From Altererythrobacter epoxidivorans (GTDB lineage: Bacteria > Pseudomonadota > Alphaproteobacteria > Sphingomonadales > Sphingomonadaceae), in contig NZ_CP012669.1 of the NCBI RefSeq assembly GCF_001281485.1, forward strand, positions 372,001-436,000: a DNA stretch of 64,000 nt, read 5' to 3'. The notes under the pieces are model-generated. The model saw only the letters and a list, made by a program, of their open reading frames with translations. It ran no database searches and was not told where the DNA came from. This document shows, piece after piece, positions 17,912-27,007 of this stretch. A program made the translations under genes and the position numbers. Within the stretch, counting starts at the first letter, position 1, and every line of letters begins with the position of its first letter.

Positions 17912-17933
17912 CTCCTGATTTCGTTCTCAGGAG
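17912..17933 (-). promoter_or_regulatory. Hairpin sequestering the DUF2945 Shine-Dalgarno sequence
   Basis: On the minus strand CTCCTGA (17933-17927) pairs perfectly with TCAGGAG (17918-17912) across an 8-base loop. The 3' arm contains the AGGAG that lies 6 bases before the ATG at 17905. This would block ribosome access unless melted, as in simple RNA thermometers. Confidence 0.5.
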
Positions 17934-17943
17934 AAGAATGAGC

Positions 17944-17964
17944 GGGGGAAACGCATGTTCCCCC
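17944..17964 (-). terminator. Probable terminator hairpin
   Basis: GGGGGAA (17944-17950) pairs perfectly with TTCCCCC (17958-17964) with a 7-base loop. It lies 19 bases beyond the stop of the gene at 17983-18297 and before the DUF2945 gene. The trailing U-run is poor, so termination may be partial. Confidence 0.45.
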
Positions 17965-17982
17965 GATCTCGTAGCGCAGGGC

Positions 17983-18297
17983 CTATTCGGTTTCGTTTTC
18001 GACCGTAGCGAGCGGGGTGTCCACATCGGCACTGCCGCCTACTTCGCCAGCTTCCGGAACGCGGTCGCTGACGATTGAATCGGTTCCTTCGCCGCTTTCC
18101 TGGCTGGCGGCGATGCCGGTCGCGGTCGCTTCTTCCTCGATATCGCCCTGAGTCATGGCCCCGCCGATCCAGATCAGCGAAAGTACCACGACTGCCAGCA
18201 AGGTTCCGATGATCAGAACCCAGCGCACCACGCCCTCTTTCGAGCCGGCGCTAGCCTCGGTTTCGGTGACGTGGATCTCTCGTCCCTGATTTTCCAT
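17983..18297 (-). CDS. Small single-span membrane protein of unknown function
   Basis: A 104-residue protein with a hydrophilic N-terminus, one membrane helix (WVLIIGTLLAVVVLSLIWIGGAM) and an acidic, Ser/Gly-rich C-terminal tail (about 50 residues) that is probably disordered and periplasmic. No domain is recognised. It lies between dapD and the DUF2945/DUF3008 pair on the same strand. Confidence 0.65.
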   Translation of the reverse strand: MENQGREIHVTETEASAGSKEGVVRWVLIIGTLLAVVVLSLIWIGGAMTQGDIEEEATATGIAASQESGEGTDSIVSDRVPEAGEVGGSADVDTPLATVENETE

Positions 18298-18384
18298 TTC
18301 TATGCTCCCGTTGAATTGAGAATATTTCGCAGATTTGCGAACTCAACGGGGTCTTCCGGTGAATGTTCCGGATAGGCAGGAATC

Positions 18385-19209
18385 TCAGTCGCGCAGAAGC
18401 TCGTTGATCCCGGTCTTGGAGCGGGTCTGGGCGTCGACCGTTTTGACGATCACTGCACAGGCGAGCGACGGCCCGCCGTTGGGATCGGGCAGGGTGCCGG
18501 GGACGACGACCGAATAGGGCGGGATATGTCCGCGGATCACTTCGCCCGTGTCGCGATAGACGATCTTGGTCGATTGGGTGATGAAGACGCCCATGGCGAC
18601 CACGCAGCCTTCACCGACGATCACGCCTTCGACGATTTCGCTGCGCGCACCGATGAAGCAGTTGTCACCGATTATGGTCGGGTTTGCCTGCATCGGTTCG
18701 AGGACGCCACCGATGCCGGTACCTGCAGAGATGTGGCAGTTTTCGCCGATCTGTGCGCACGATCCGATCGAGCCCCAGGTGTCGACCATGGTTCCTGCAC
18801 CGACATAGGCGCCAATGTTGACGAAGCTCGGCATCAGGACGCAGCCAGGTGCGATGTACGAGCCGCGGCGGGCGATCGCGCCGGGTACCACGCGGATACC
18901 GGACTCCGAAAAACGGGTCTCGCCCCAACCGGCAAACTTGCTCGGCACCTTGTCATATGCGGGCTGGCCGGCGGATCCGCCTTCCATTACGCGATTTTCA
19001 TGGAGCCGGAAGCTTAGGAGCACAGCCTTCTTCAGCCATTGGTTGACCTTCCAGCCGCCATTGCCGTCCGGTTCGGCAACGCGGGCTTCGCCGCTGTCGA
19101 GCATCGAAATGGCGGTTCCGACCGCTTCGCGTACATCCATGCTGCCGGTCGTGATATCCGCGCGGTTTTCCCACGCACTCTCGATCGCAAGTTCAAGATC
19201 GGTCGACAT
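18385..19209 (-). CDS. dapD: 2,3,4,5-tetrahydropyridine-2,6-dicarboxylate N-succinyltransferase
   Basis: A 274-residue enzyme of the succinylase branch of lysine and diaminopimelate synthesis. It uses succinyl-CoA to acylate tetrahydrodipicolinate. The N-terminal helical domain is followed by a left-handed beta-helix of hexapeptide repeats ([19 protein letters not shown] through [15 protein letters not shown]). Signature segments [16 protein letters not shown] and [13 protein letters not shown] are intact. No dapE or dapC gene is adjacent in this window. Confidence 0.96.
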   Translation of the reverse strand: MSTDLELAIESAWENRADITTGSMDVREAVGTAISMLDSGEARVAEPDGNGGWKVNQWLKKAVLLSFRLHENRVMEGGSAGQPAYDKVPSKFAGWGETRFSESGIRVVPGAIARRGSYIAPGCVLMPSFVNIGAYVGAGTMVDTWGSIGSCAQIGENCHISAGTGIGGVLEPMQANPTIIGDNCFIGARSEIVEGVIVGEGCVVAMGVFITQSTKIVYRDTGEVIRGHIPPYSVVVPGTLPDPNGGPSLACAVIVKTVDAQTRSKTGINELLRD

Positions 19210-19286
19210 TTCGGCTCCTAACCCAGAATTCGGTTGGCTCGGCTGCTAGCCGCGCCCCGCAAGCGTCGCAAGCAGGCATTCATTAT

Positions 19287-19314
19287 TTGGCACTAGAAGA
19301 CACTTGGTTATAAG
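19287..19314 (+). promoter_or_regulatory. Predicted sigma-70 promoter of the autotransporter gene
   Basis: TTGGCA (19287-19292) and TATAAG (19309-19314) are 16 bases apart, about 40 bases upstream of the ATG at 19353. A reasonable housekeeping promoter by eye. Confidence 0.45.
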
Positions 19315-19352
19315 GCTGCCGCAGTAATTCCAGGGTATTCGAGGTCGCATTC

Positions 19353-21743
19353 ATGAAATTTGTCGTAGGCCAGTTGGCGTGCCGTAATTTTTTTGTCGGA
19401 GCCGCAGTGTGCGGTCTGCTCACCGCTTGTGGCGGCGGCGGGGGTGGTACGAACAGCACTCCGCGTCCTATTTCGACGCCGACGCCTTCGCCAAGTCCAA
19501 CTCCGGTCCCGACACCGACCCCATCGCCAACGCCGACACCTACGCCCACGCCGACACCTACGCCGACACCCACGACCGGCAATTATGTGCAGCCTCAGCT
19601 TCCCACCGACACGATCGGCTACAACACTCCCGAATTTCGCCGATCCGATGGCCCGGCCTTTCACGGTGCGCCAAGCGCGTGGGTCGCGGGTGCGACGGGA
19701 TCAGGTCAGGTCATCGCCGTGATCGACAGCGGGATCGACCAGGCCAATGCGGAATTTGCAGGCCGGATTTCCCCCTTGTCGACGGGCATCAACGGCAACA
19801 CGACCTTCCAGGAAGAGGACAACCACGGGACGCTCGTTTCGCTGGTTGCTGCAGCGGACAACAACAATTCCGGCAATGTCGGCATTGCCTATGACGCGAC
19901 GATCCTGGCCATTCGCTCCGACGATCCTGGCACCTGCGCTGCGGACGACTGTAACTTCGGGGATGTCTCTGACGGCATTCGTTATGCGGTCGACCATGGT
20001 GCGGTCGTGATCAACATGTCGCTTGGCGGCTCGGCCCCATCTTCAAATGAAATCGACGCGATCCGTTACGCTGCAGCCAACGATGTCGTGGTCGTTATTT
20101 CTTCGGGTAACGACGGGGATAGATTTCCGGACCCGTTCGCTTCAGGCAGCTTTGCCACTTCGGGGACGAATGTGATCATCGTTGGATCGGTGAATGAGAA
20201 TGGTGTCGCGTCGGACTTCAGCAATGGCGCGACCGGATACCGCTCGCACTACATCGCCGCACTTGGCGAGGACGTCTACGTCGTTTTCGATGGATCGGGA
20301 TGGTTGATCTCGGGAACGAGCTTTTCCGCTCCCCAGGTTTCTGGCGCTGTCGCGCTGATAGCGCAGGCCTTTCCGAACTTGACGGCGCCAGAGATCATCG
20401 AGCTGCTGATGACGACCGCGCAGGACGTGGGTGAGGCTGGACCGGACGACGTTTACGGCCAGGGCATCATGAACATCCGCGAGGCATTCCAGCCTCAAGG
20501 TCGCACGACACTCGCAGGCAGCCAGACTGCAGTCGCTACTATTGACGACGTTGCAATCGGTTCGACGGCGATGGGCGACGCTCTTGTCGCGCAGGGTCTC
20601 AAGACCCTCATCACCGACAGGTTTGACCGGGCCTTCGGCTACGACATCGGCAGCCGCATGCAGGGCGCCCAGATCGCGCCCCGCCTGCAGGATGCAGTGA
20701 GCCGCGAAGTGCAGTTTTCTGCCGTCGAAACGGCGGCCTATTCGGTTTCCTTCACCACGGGCAAGGGGCCAAGGGCGGGCGGTCTCGAATGGACCGATGC
20801 GCTGCGCCTGACCAAGGATGATGCAGACCGGGCCAAGTTCCTGGCGGCGAGCGTTGCGGCACGTGTGTCACCTGACCTCCAGCTCGGCGTGGGCATTGCC
20901 CAGGGGGCAAGCGGGCTGGTCGCGCAATTGCAGGGAAGTGGCAGGACGAACCTCAAGCCGGCATTCCTGGTGGCCCCGTCCGCAACAGGCGAAGAGGGGC
21001 GTTTCAGCAGCAGCGACATGTCGCTGGCCTTGCGGCACAAGACAGGTCCGTGGGGCCTGACCCTCCATGCCGAGAAGGGTGACCAGTGGCTGGGCGATTA
21101 TCGCTTTGCCGGCGAGGTTGCTTTCGGTGTGCGCGAACACCGCCCGAGCCGGAGCATCGGCCTTGCGGTGGACCGTGAATTCGGGCCGCTGCAGGCATCG
21201 CTCGGAATGACGTGGAAGAACGAGGACGGCACCGTACTCGGCGGTTATTTTGGTGATTTCCTTGGCGTCACCGGTGCCGATAGCGCGTTCATCGACTTCG
21301 ACATTCGCCGCGATCTCGGATCGGGGTGGAGGGCCGGTGCTGCGTTGCGCGGGGGCATGACCTCACCGCGAGCCGGCTCGATCATCGGCGGCGGATCGAC
21401 CCTATGGAGCAATGCCTGGTCGATCGATCTTGCGCGGCAGGGAATGTTCAGCGCGAACGACAGCCTCGGCCTGCGGGTCAGCCAGTCCCTGCGGATCGAG
21501 GATGGCGGTTTCAACCTCGTCCTTCCGGTCGCTTATGACTACGCGACCGAAAGCCCGATCTACGGCACGCAGCACCTCAACCTCGCGCCCGACGGCCGCG
21601 AGATCATGGGTGAGCTCGCCTGGCGCGGCACGTTGATGTCAGGGAATGCCGCAGCGAGCCTGTTCTATCGCAAGGACCCGGGGCACTACGCATCGGAACC
21701 GGACGATGCCGGTGTCGTGCTGCGCTGGGACAGGAAGTTCTAG
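19353..21743 (+). CDS. Subtilisin-like (S8) autotransporter protease with lipobox
   Basis: A 796-residue S8 serine protease. The N-terminus has a lipobox (LLTAC, Cys26) followed by a glycine run and a Pro/Thr linker of about 35 residues. Catalytic residues are visible: Asp125 in [10 protein letters not shown], His158 in DNHGTLV and Ser323 in [12 protein letters not shown]. The passenger domain ends near residue 400; the C-terminal 270 residues contain alternating amphipathic strands ending WDRKF, an autotransporter beta-barrel with terminal Phe. It should be delivered to or across the outer membrane. A lipidated N-terminus on an autotransporter is uncommon and would tether the passenger. Confidence 0.9.
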   Translation: MKFVVGQLACRNFFVGAAVCGLLTACGGGGGGTNSTPRPISTPTPSPSPTPVPTPTPSPTPTPTPTPTPTPTPTTGNYVQPQLPTDTIGYNTPEFRRSDGPAFHGAPSAWVAGATGSGQVIAVIDSGIDQANAEFAGRISPLSTGINGNTTFQEEDNHGTLVSLVAAADNNNSGNVGIAYDATILAIRSDDPGTCAADDCNFGDVSDGIRYAVDHGAVVINMSLGGSAPSSNEIDAIRYAAANDVVVVISSGNDGDRFPDPFASGSFATSGTNVIIVGSVNENGVASDFSNGATGYRSHYIAALGEDVYVVFDGSGWLISGTSFSAPQVSGAVALIAQAFPNLTAPEIIELLMTTAQDVGEAGPDDVYGQGIMNIREAFQPQGRTTLAGSQTAVATIDDVAIGSTAMGDALVAQGLKTLITDRFDRAFGYDIGSRMQGAQIAPRLQDAVSREVQFSAVETAAYSVSFTTGKGPRAGGLEWTDALRLTKDDADRAKFLAASVAARVSPDLQLGVGIAQGASGLVAQLQGSGRTNLKPAFLVAPSATGEEGRFSSSDMSLALRHKTGPWGLTLHAEKGDQWLGDYRFAGEVAFGVREHRPSRSIGLAVDREFGPLQASLGMTWKNEDGTVLGGYFGDFLGVTGADSAFIDFDIRRDLGSGWRAGAALRGGMTSPRAGSIIGGGSTLWSNAWSIDLARQGMFSANDSLGLRVSQSLRIEDGGFNLVLPVAYDYATESPIYGTQHLNLAPDGREIMGELAWRGTLMSGNAAASLFYRKDPGHYASEPDDAGVVLRWDRKF
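19480..19578 (+). repeat. Low-complexity Pro-Thr repeat
   Basis: Imperfect tandem copies of a hexamer family (ACGCCG, ACACCT, ACGCCC) encode a PTPTPT linker of the autotransporter. Such repeats vary in length between strains by slippage. Confidence 0.8.
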
Positions 21744-21758
21744 GCTGGCAAGTGCTTG

Positions 21759-21784
21759 GGGATGCCCGATCAGTCGGGCATCCC
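21759..21784. terminator. Perfect hairpin between convergent genes
   Basis: GGGATGCCCGA (21759-21769) pairs perfectly with TCGGGCATCCC (21774-21784), an 11-bp stem with a TCAG loop. It covers the stop codon of the minus-strand kinase gene. There is no T-run on either side, so it is a transcript-end hairpin or a weak bidirectional terminator. Confidence 0.4.
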
Positions 21785-22852
21785 TGCAGCTTTCGCGAAG
21801 TCGTAAGCACGCTCGATCAGCGGGGTCACCCGCTCGCTCATCGATTTGGCATGTGCCGACGATGCCGTGCCGTCGATCACGCGTTTCTTGATGCCTTGCA
21901 TGATCCCGGCCAGCCGGAACAGGTTATAGGCAAAATACCAGTCCATCGGCGGAACCGGATAGCCGGTGCGAGCGACGTAGCGTTCGACGGCTTCTTCCTG
22001 TGTCGGGATGCCCAGCGCTTCCAGATCGAGGTCGAGCAGGCCTGCACGGCCGTCTGACGGGTTGTGCCAGTTCAGCATGAGATAGCTGAAATCGGCGATC
22101 GGATCGCCCAGCGTCGACAGTTCCCAGTCGAGCACGGCGATCACGCGGTTCTCGGTCTTGTGGAAGATCATGTTGTCGAGGCGGTAATCGCCGTGAACGA
22201 CCGAGCTTTCGTACTGCGGCGGAATGGTTTGCGGCAGCCATTCGATCAGCCGCTCCATCTTCGGCTGGTGTTCGGTTTCGGACAGCTTGTACTGCTTGGT
22301 CCACCGGCTGATCTGGCGCGCACAATAATCATTTGGCTTGCCGAAATCCCCGAGCCCGATTTCGTCGGGCTTTTTCAGGTGGAGATCCGCCATCGTATCG
22401 ATCATGGCGTTGTAGATCTCGCGCCGGTCCTCGGGCGAGGAATCGGGCAGGCCGCCGTTCCAGAGGCTGCGCCCGTCCGCCATGCTCATGACGAAGAACT
22501 TCGCCCCGATCACATCGGGATCTTCGCACAGGCCGAACGTCTGCGGCACGGGGAAACCGGTCGGATAAAGGCCGGTCATCGCCTTGTATTCGCGGTCGAC
22601 GGCGTGCGCGCTCGGGAGGAGCTTCCCGAACGGCTGGCGCCGAAGAACGTAGGACGCCCCAGGGGTGTCGATGCGATAGGTCGGGTTCGACTGGCCGCCC
22701 TTGAACTTGGAATAGCTCAGGGGGCCAGCGAAGCCTTCCACATTGGCCTCGAACCAGTCGGTCAGCCTGTCGAGGTCGAGCCGGTCATTCTCGGGCACCT
22801 CGATGGTGCCGACCATCTCCTTGTCGAAATCGATCTGCGGACCTTCGCTCAT
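21770..22852 (-). CDS. ACAD10/11-type phosphotransferase (APH-fold acyl-CoA kinase)
   Basis: A 360-residue APH-fold kinase strongly resembling the N-terminal kinase domain of human ACAD10/ACAD11. Visible motifs: GGQSNPTYRID, VLRRQPFGKLLPSAHAVDREY, the catalytic loop VVHGDYRLDNMIFH and the metal-binding IAVLDWELSTLGDP. In ACAD10/11 and in Pseudomonas LvaA the kinase phosphorylates the hydroxyl of 4-hydroxyacyl-CoAs. It is the last gene of an operon with a zinc alcohol dehydrogenase (one-base overlap) and an ACAD11-like dehydrogenase. The enzyme is often misannotated as an antibiotic phosphotransferase. Confidence 0.88.
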   Translation of the reverse strand: MSEGPQIDFDKEMVGTIEVPENDRLDLDRLTDWFEANVEGFAGPLSYSKFKGGQSNPTYRIDTPGASYVLRRQPFGKLLPSAHAVDREYKAMTGLYPTGFPVPQTFGLCEDPDVIGAKFFVMSMADGRSLWNGGLPDSSPEDRREIYNAMIDTMADLHLKKPDEIGLGDFGKPNDYCARQISRWTKQYKLSETEHQPKMERLIEWLPQTIPPQYESSVVHGDYRLDNMIFHKTENRVIAVLDWELSTLGDPIADFSYLMLNWHNPSDGRAGLLDLDLEALGIPTQEEAVERYVARTGYPVPPMDWYFAYNLFRLAGIMQGIKKRVIDGTASSAHAKSMSERVTPLIERAYDFAKAAGMPD

Positions 22853-23940
22853 CAGTCGAACACCACCACGCTACGGGCCGAATGGCCATCGCGCATCTTG
22901 TCGAAGCCCGAGTTGATCTCGTCAAGCGGGATGCGCTCGGCGATGATCGTGTCGAGGTCCAGCAGGCCGCGCATATAGAAATCGACGAGGCGCGGCAGGT
23001 CGACCGGGAAATGGTTCATGCCCATGATCGCGCCCTGCAGCTTCTTGCCCGAAAGCAGGTCCATGGCACCGAGGCCGACCTTGCAGTCGAGCGGCATCAT
23101 GCCGAGGATGATGGCAGTGCCGCCGCGGCGGAGCGAAGCGACTGCGAGGTCTGCGGAGGCCTGGCGGCCAACCGCTTCTATGCCGTAATGGACGCCGCCT
23201 TCGGAGATCGCGATGATCTGCTTTGCCGCGTCTGGCGCCATGGCATCGACGGTATGGGTCGCGCCCAGAACCTTGGCCAGTTCACGCTTTTCTGGGATCG
23301 GGTCGACCGCGATCACCTTGCCCGCGCCGGCAATGCGCGCGGCATTGATCGCAGCGAGGCCGACGCCGCCGCAGCCGATCACGGCAACGGCTTCGCCCGG
23401 TACGACCTTGGCGGCGTTGAAAATCGTCCCTGCACCGGTCGTTACGGCACAGCCGATGATGGCTGCACGATCGAGCGGCATGTCCTTGTCGATTGCGACG
23501 CAGGCATTTTCGTGGATCAGCATCTGCTCCGAAAATGCCGACAGGTTAAGCATCTGGTTGACCGGAGCGCTGCCGTCGGCGCGCATGATGCGCGCAGGCG
23601 CATCGGGACCGCGGCGGGTATCGGCGCCCATGCACAGCGCCATGCGCCCGGTGACGCAGAACTCGCAATGGCCGCAAAATGCCGACAGGCAGGAGACCAC
23701 ATGGTCGCCCGGCTTCACGGTCTTAACTTCGCTGCCGACCGCGCGCACCACACCTGCGGCCTCGTGGCCGGGAATGGCGGGCAGGGCGTGCGGATAGGCA
23801 CCGTCGATGAAGTGCAGGTCCGAATGGCAAAGGCCGCACGCCTTCGTGTCGATCAGAACCTCGTGGGGGCCGGGATCGGCGAGTGTTACCTCGCCGATCG
23901 TCAGTTTCCCTACTTCTTCAAGAATTGCTGCCTTGGCCAT
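22852..23940 (-). CDS. Zinc-dependent alcohol dehydrogenase (medium-chain family)
   Basis: A 362-residue MDR alcohol dehydrogenase. Catalytic zinc ligands appear in ACGLCHSDLH and GHEAAG; the structural zinc lobe is CGHCEFCVTGRMALC. The NAD-binding loop is VIGCGGVGLAAINAARIAGA. It oxidises an alcohol to aldehyde or ketone with NAD(P). One-base overlaps on both sides place it in an operon between an ACAD11-like dehydrogenase and an APH-fold kinase, so a hydroxy acid or alcohol derivative of that pathway is the likely substrate. Confidence 0.92.
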   Translation of the reverse strand: MAKAAILEEVGKLTIGEVTLADPGPHEVLIDTKACGLCHSDLHFIDGAYPHALPAIPGHEAAGVVRAVGSEVKTVKPGDHVVSCLSAFCGHCEFCVTGRMALCMGADTRRGPDAPARIMRADGSAPVNQMLNLSAFSEQMLIHENACVAIDKDMPLDRAAIIGCAVTTGAGTIFNAAKVVPGEAVAVIGCGGVGLAAINAARIAGAGKVIAVDPIPEKRELAKVLGATHTVDAMAPDAAKQIIAISEGGVHYGIEAVGRQASADLAVASLRRGGTAIILGMMPLDCKVGLGAMDLLSGKKLQGAIMGMNHFPVDLPRLVDFYMRGLLDLDTIIAERIPLDEINSGFDKMRDGHSARSVVVFD

Positions 23941-25274
23941 CAGCGTGCAACTCCCATGTCGCCCGACGACAGGTTGTCATTGCCCATGGTCGGTGCCTTG
24001 CCATCACGCAGTGCATTGGCCGTCGGACCTGCCTGCGGCATGTGCTTGGCGAACTCCATGCGAGCGATCGAACGTGCGTGCACTTCGTCCGGACCATCGG
24101 CAAGGCGGAGCGTACGCTGGTGGGCGTAGGCGCTGGCAAGGCCGTAGTCTTCAGACACGCCGCCGCCGCCATGGGCCTGGATGGCATCGTCGATGATGCG
24201 CAGCGCCATGTTCGGTGCCTGCACCTTGATCATGGCGATTTCCTGCTTGGCGTTCTTGTTGCCGACCTTGTCCATCATGTCTGCCGCCTTGAGGCAGAGC
24301 AGGCGGGTCATGTCGATGTCGATACGGGCACGTGCAACACGCTCTTCCCAGACCGAATGCTTGTAGATCGGCTTGCCGAAGGCTTCACGCTCCTGCAGGC
24401 GCTTGCACATCTTCTCCAGCGCTTCTTCCGCAACGCCGATGGTGCGCATGCAGTGGTGGATACGGCCCGGCCCGAGGCGGCCCTGCGCGATCTCGAAACC
24501 GCGGCCTTCGCCCAGCAACATGTTCGTCACGGGAACGCGAACGTTCTTCAGTTCGACTTCCATGTGGCCGTGCGGCGCATCATCGTAACCGAACACCGGC
24601 AGGTGGCGGATCACGTTTACGCCCGGCGCATCATTGGGGACGAGGATCATCGATTGCGCGGCGTGGCGGCCGGCGCTGAAATCGCTCTTGCCCATGACGA
24701 TCGAGACCTTGCAGCGCGGATCGCCGAGGCCCGAGGACCACCACTTGCGACCGTTGATGACATATTCGTCGCCGTCGCGCTCGATATGGGTTTCGATGTT
24801 CGTCGCGTCGGACGAGGCAGTATAGGGCTCGGTCATGAGGAAGGCCGAACGGATTTCGCCGTTCATGATCGGCGTCAGCCACTCTTCCTTCTGTTCGCGC
24901 GTGCCGTAACGATGGAACACTTCCATGTTGCCGGTGTCGGGAGCCGAGCAGTTGAAGACTTCCGATGCGAAGCCAATGCGGCCCATTTCCTCTGCGCACA
25001 GCGCGTATTCGAGGTTGGTCAGGCCAGGGCCTTCGAATTCGTAGGTTTCATCGACGTGATGATGGCCGTCGTTGCGCGGCGGCATGAACAGGTTCCAGAT
25101 GCCTTCGGCCTTGGCCTTGGCCTTCAGTTCCTCAACGACAGGGATAACTTTCCAGCGATCGCCCTCGGCATCCTGCTGCTTGTAGGTCGGAACGGCGGGG
25201 CGAACGTGCGCTTCGATGAAGTTCTTTACGCGGTCCCGCCAATAGGCCTGGCGTTCTGTGGGTTCGAAATCCAT
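23940..25274 (-). CDS. ACAD11-like acyl-CoA dehydrogenase
   Basis: A 444-residue acyl-CoA dehydrogenase. The C-terminal half matches the ACAD10/11 subgroup: [48 protein letters not shown] and [21 protein letters not shown]. In ACAD11 the dehydrogenase domain acts with the APH kinase domain to eliminate phosphate from 4-phosphoacyl-CoA. Here the two domains are separate genes in one operon. It is first in the leftward operon, with CAGGAGAAAG as Shine-Dalgarno sequence. Confidence 0.9.
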   Translation of the reverse strand: MDFEPTERQAYWRDRVKNFIEAHVRPAVPTYKQQDAEGDRWKVIPVVEELKAKAKAEGIWNLFMPPRNDGHHHVDETYEFEGPGLTNLEYALCAEEMGRIGFASEVFNCSAPDTGNMEVFHRYGTREQKEEWLTPIMNGEIRSAFLMTEPYTASSDATNIETHIERDGDEYVINGRKWWSSGLGDPRCKVSIVMGKSDFSAGRHAAQSMILVPNDAPGVNVIRHLPVFGYDDAPHGHMEVELKNVRVPVTNMLLGEGRGFEIAQGRLGPGRIHHCMRTIGVAEEALEKMCKRLQEREAFGKPIYKHSVWEERVARARIDIDMTRLLCLKAADMMDKVGNKNAKQEIAMIKVQAPNMALRIIDDAIQAHGGGGVSEDYGLASAYAHQRTLRLADGPDEVHARSIARMEFAKHMPQAGPTANALRDGKAPTMGNDNLSSGDMGVAR

Positions 25275-25360
25275 GTCTTCTTTCTCCTGTCTATCTCTGT
25301 TCTGTTGCGCGCGAGCGTGGCAGAGCTACCACTTCGCGCCAAGTTCTGATTTGCGCACCG

Positions 25361-26797
25361 TCAAGGTACGAGATTGTGTGCGTCCGGGTCTGCCCGTGCT
25401 GCGGCATTGATCGCGGCGACGCGCTGTTCGTGTTCCTCACGACCGATCGGGAACCGTCCGAGCCAGTAGGCAGAGACGATCGCGAGGATCACCGCTGCGA
25501 TTGCGTAGAGCACGATCATCGTCTGGATGACATCCTGCGGCACCGATCCCGGTGCTGAATCGCGTGCAAGCTGCGATGCAGAAATGATCTGGCCCGAAAT
25601 GAAGATGCCGAGCCCGGTCGCGCATTTCTGCACCAGCCAGTTGCCCGAATAGAATGCGCCTTCCGACCTGCGGCCTGTGCTTTCGTAGTGCTTCTCGACG
25701 ATTTCGGCGATCATCGACGATGCGCTGATCATCACCACGATACCCAGCGTATTGGCGACGAGATGGAAGCCGAAATAGATGGTGGTCGACTCCAGCGAGC
25801 CGGGCTGCGGCCACATGCCGACCAGCAGCAGCGTGTAAGGGACCATGAAGAGGGCGACGCTGCCGATCGCGCCGATGGCGGCGCTCTTCGGCTTGCCGAA
25901 CCGGCGATGCATCGGGCTGACGATGAAGAACATCAGGACGACCGAGACGAACAGCATCCAGGGATAGGCGGAGAGCGCGGCCTGGTCGAGCTGCCAGACG
26001 AATACGTTGAGGTAGTTCGTCATGGAGAACGTCATGCCCTGGCTGACATAGGCAGCAAGTCCGCCCACAGCGAAGATCAGGAATGCCCTCTCGCTGAACG
26101 CTTCCCTGATCTCGGAGAAGGCTGACTTCATGCTGAAGGGTTCGGGCTTGTGCTCGGGCAGTTTGGCCACATAGCTGTGCTGCCCGATGGCCGAGCCGAT
26201 GACCGACACGACCATCAGCACGGCACCGAAGATGCCGAAGGTCACATAGCCATCGGCTTTCAGCAGGCCTTCCGCACCCGGCATGAAAACCGAATAGGCG
26301 AGGATCATCATCAGCAGGCCGCCGGACCAGCCCGACAGATAGCGATAACGGAACAGCGTGGTGCGCTCGTCATAGTCGGAGGTAAGCTCGGGGACGAGCG
26401 ACACCGACGGAACTTCGCAGGCCGACAGGAGGATGCGGACAGTGATGGCGATTGCAAGCAAGCCGAGGAAGGTGGGCTGTTCGCCTCCGGGCGGTGACCA
26501 CAATGCGATCCACGCAAATGCCAGCGGGATCGGCGCCGCATAGAGCCACGGCAGGCGGCGGCCCCAGCGGGTATAAGTCCGGTCGGTCAGATTGCCGATG
26601 ATCGGATCGATTACGCCATCGACCAGCAGGGCGATCAGCAGCGCAATGCTGACCATGCCTGCATCCATGCCCAGGACCTGGTTGTAATAGAGCAGCAGGA
26701 AGAAGCTGAAGCCGTTATCCTTGACCCCGAAAGCTACAGCTCCGAAACCGTGCGCCAGTTTCAGGCGCAGAGGCAGAGGTCCGGCATTTGCGCTCAT
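25361..26797 (-). CDS. GPH-family (MelB-like) MFS transporter
   Basis: A 478-residue twelve-helix transporter of the glycoside-pentoside-hexuronide type: GVKDNGFSFFLLLYYNQVLG in helix 1, DGVIDPIIGNLTDRTYTRWGRRLPWL in the helix 2-3 loop, and the VPSVSLVPELTSDYDERT segment. Sphingomonads carry many such transporters beside lipid or aromatic catabolic genes, where the substrate is unknown. The start at 26797 is preferred because a longer frame to 26902 adds an unconserved stretch through the regulatory palindromes. Divergent from the acyl-CoA dehydrogenase pair. Confidence 0.85.
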   Translation of the reverse strand: MSANAGPLPLRLKLAHGFGAVAFGVKDNGFSFFLLLYYNQVLGMDAGMVSIALLIALLVDGVIDPIIGNLTDRTYTRWGRRLPWLYAAPIPLAFAWIALWSPPGGEQPTFLGLLAIAITVRILLSACEVPSVSLVPELTSDYDERTTLFRYRYLSGWSGGLLMMILAYSVFMPGAEGLLKADGYVTFGIFGAVLMVVSVIGSAIGQHSYVAKLPEHKPEPFSMKSAFSEIREAFSERAFLIFAVGGLAAYVSQGMTFSMTNYLNVFVWQLDQAALSAYPWMLFVSVVLMFFIVSPMHRRFGKPKSAAIGAIGSVALFMVPYTLLLVGMWPQPGSLESTTIYFGFHLVANTLGIVVMISASSMIAEIVEKHYESTGRRSEGAFYSGNWLVQKCATGLGIFISGQIISASQLARDSAPGSVPQDVIQTMIVLYAIAAVILAIVSAYWLGRFPIGREEHEQRVAAINAAARADPDAHNLVP

Positions 26798-26859
26798 CCG
26801 GCGCAAACCGATTTTTCGAATCGCACTGCGAATCTGGTCATGAAGCCTCTCCCTGGCAC

Positions 26860-26874
26860 TTGACGTAAGCGTAA
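26860..26874. promoter_or_regulatory. LiuR-like palindrome 1
   Basis: TTGACGTAAGCGTAA, a 15-bp near-palindrome matching the pattern bound by MerR-family LiuR-type regulators of branched-chain and fatty acid catabolism. It is 63 bases upstream of the MFS start and pairs with the site at 26967. Confidence 0.5.
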
Positions 26875-26966
26875 GCGAACCAGCGCTGAGGTCAACGCGC
26901 ATGAGTCTGACGCTACGGAATGGCTGTCAGGAAGAGTTGCGCTTGCGACAAGGGGGCGAATCACCC

Positions 26967-26981
26967 TAACGTAAGCGTCAA
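26967..26981. promoter_or_regulatory. LiuR-like palindrome 2
   Basis: TAACGTAAGCGTCAA, the same element in reverse orientation, 27 bases before the rightward acyl-CoA dehydrogenase start. Two copies about 107 bp apart between divergent operons suggest co-regulation of both arms by one repressor. The regulator gene is not in this window. Confidence 0.5.
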
Positions 26982-27007
26982 CCAAGACACTGAGAGGAGA
27001 GTCGGAA

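Noticed and set aside
19480..19578. A CRISPR-like or tandem repeat array
   Set aside because: The repeats encode an in-frame Pro-Thr linker and have no spacers.
23883..25349. A 488-codon plus-strand open frame
   Set aside because: It is antisense to the ACAD11-like gene and has low-complexity Arg/Ala composition.
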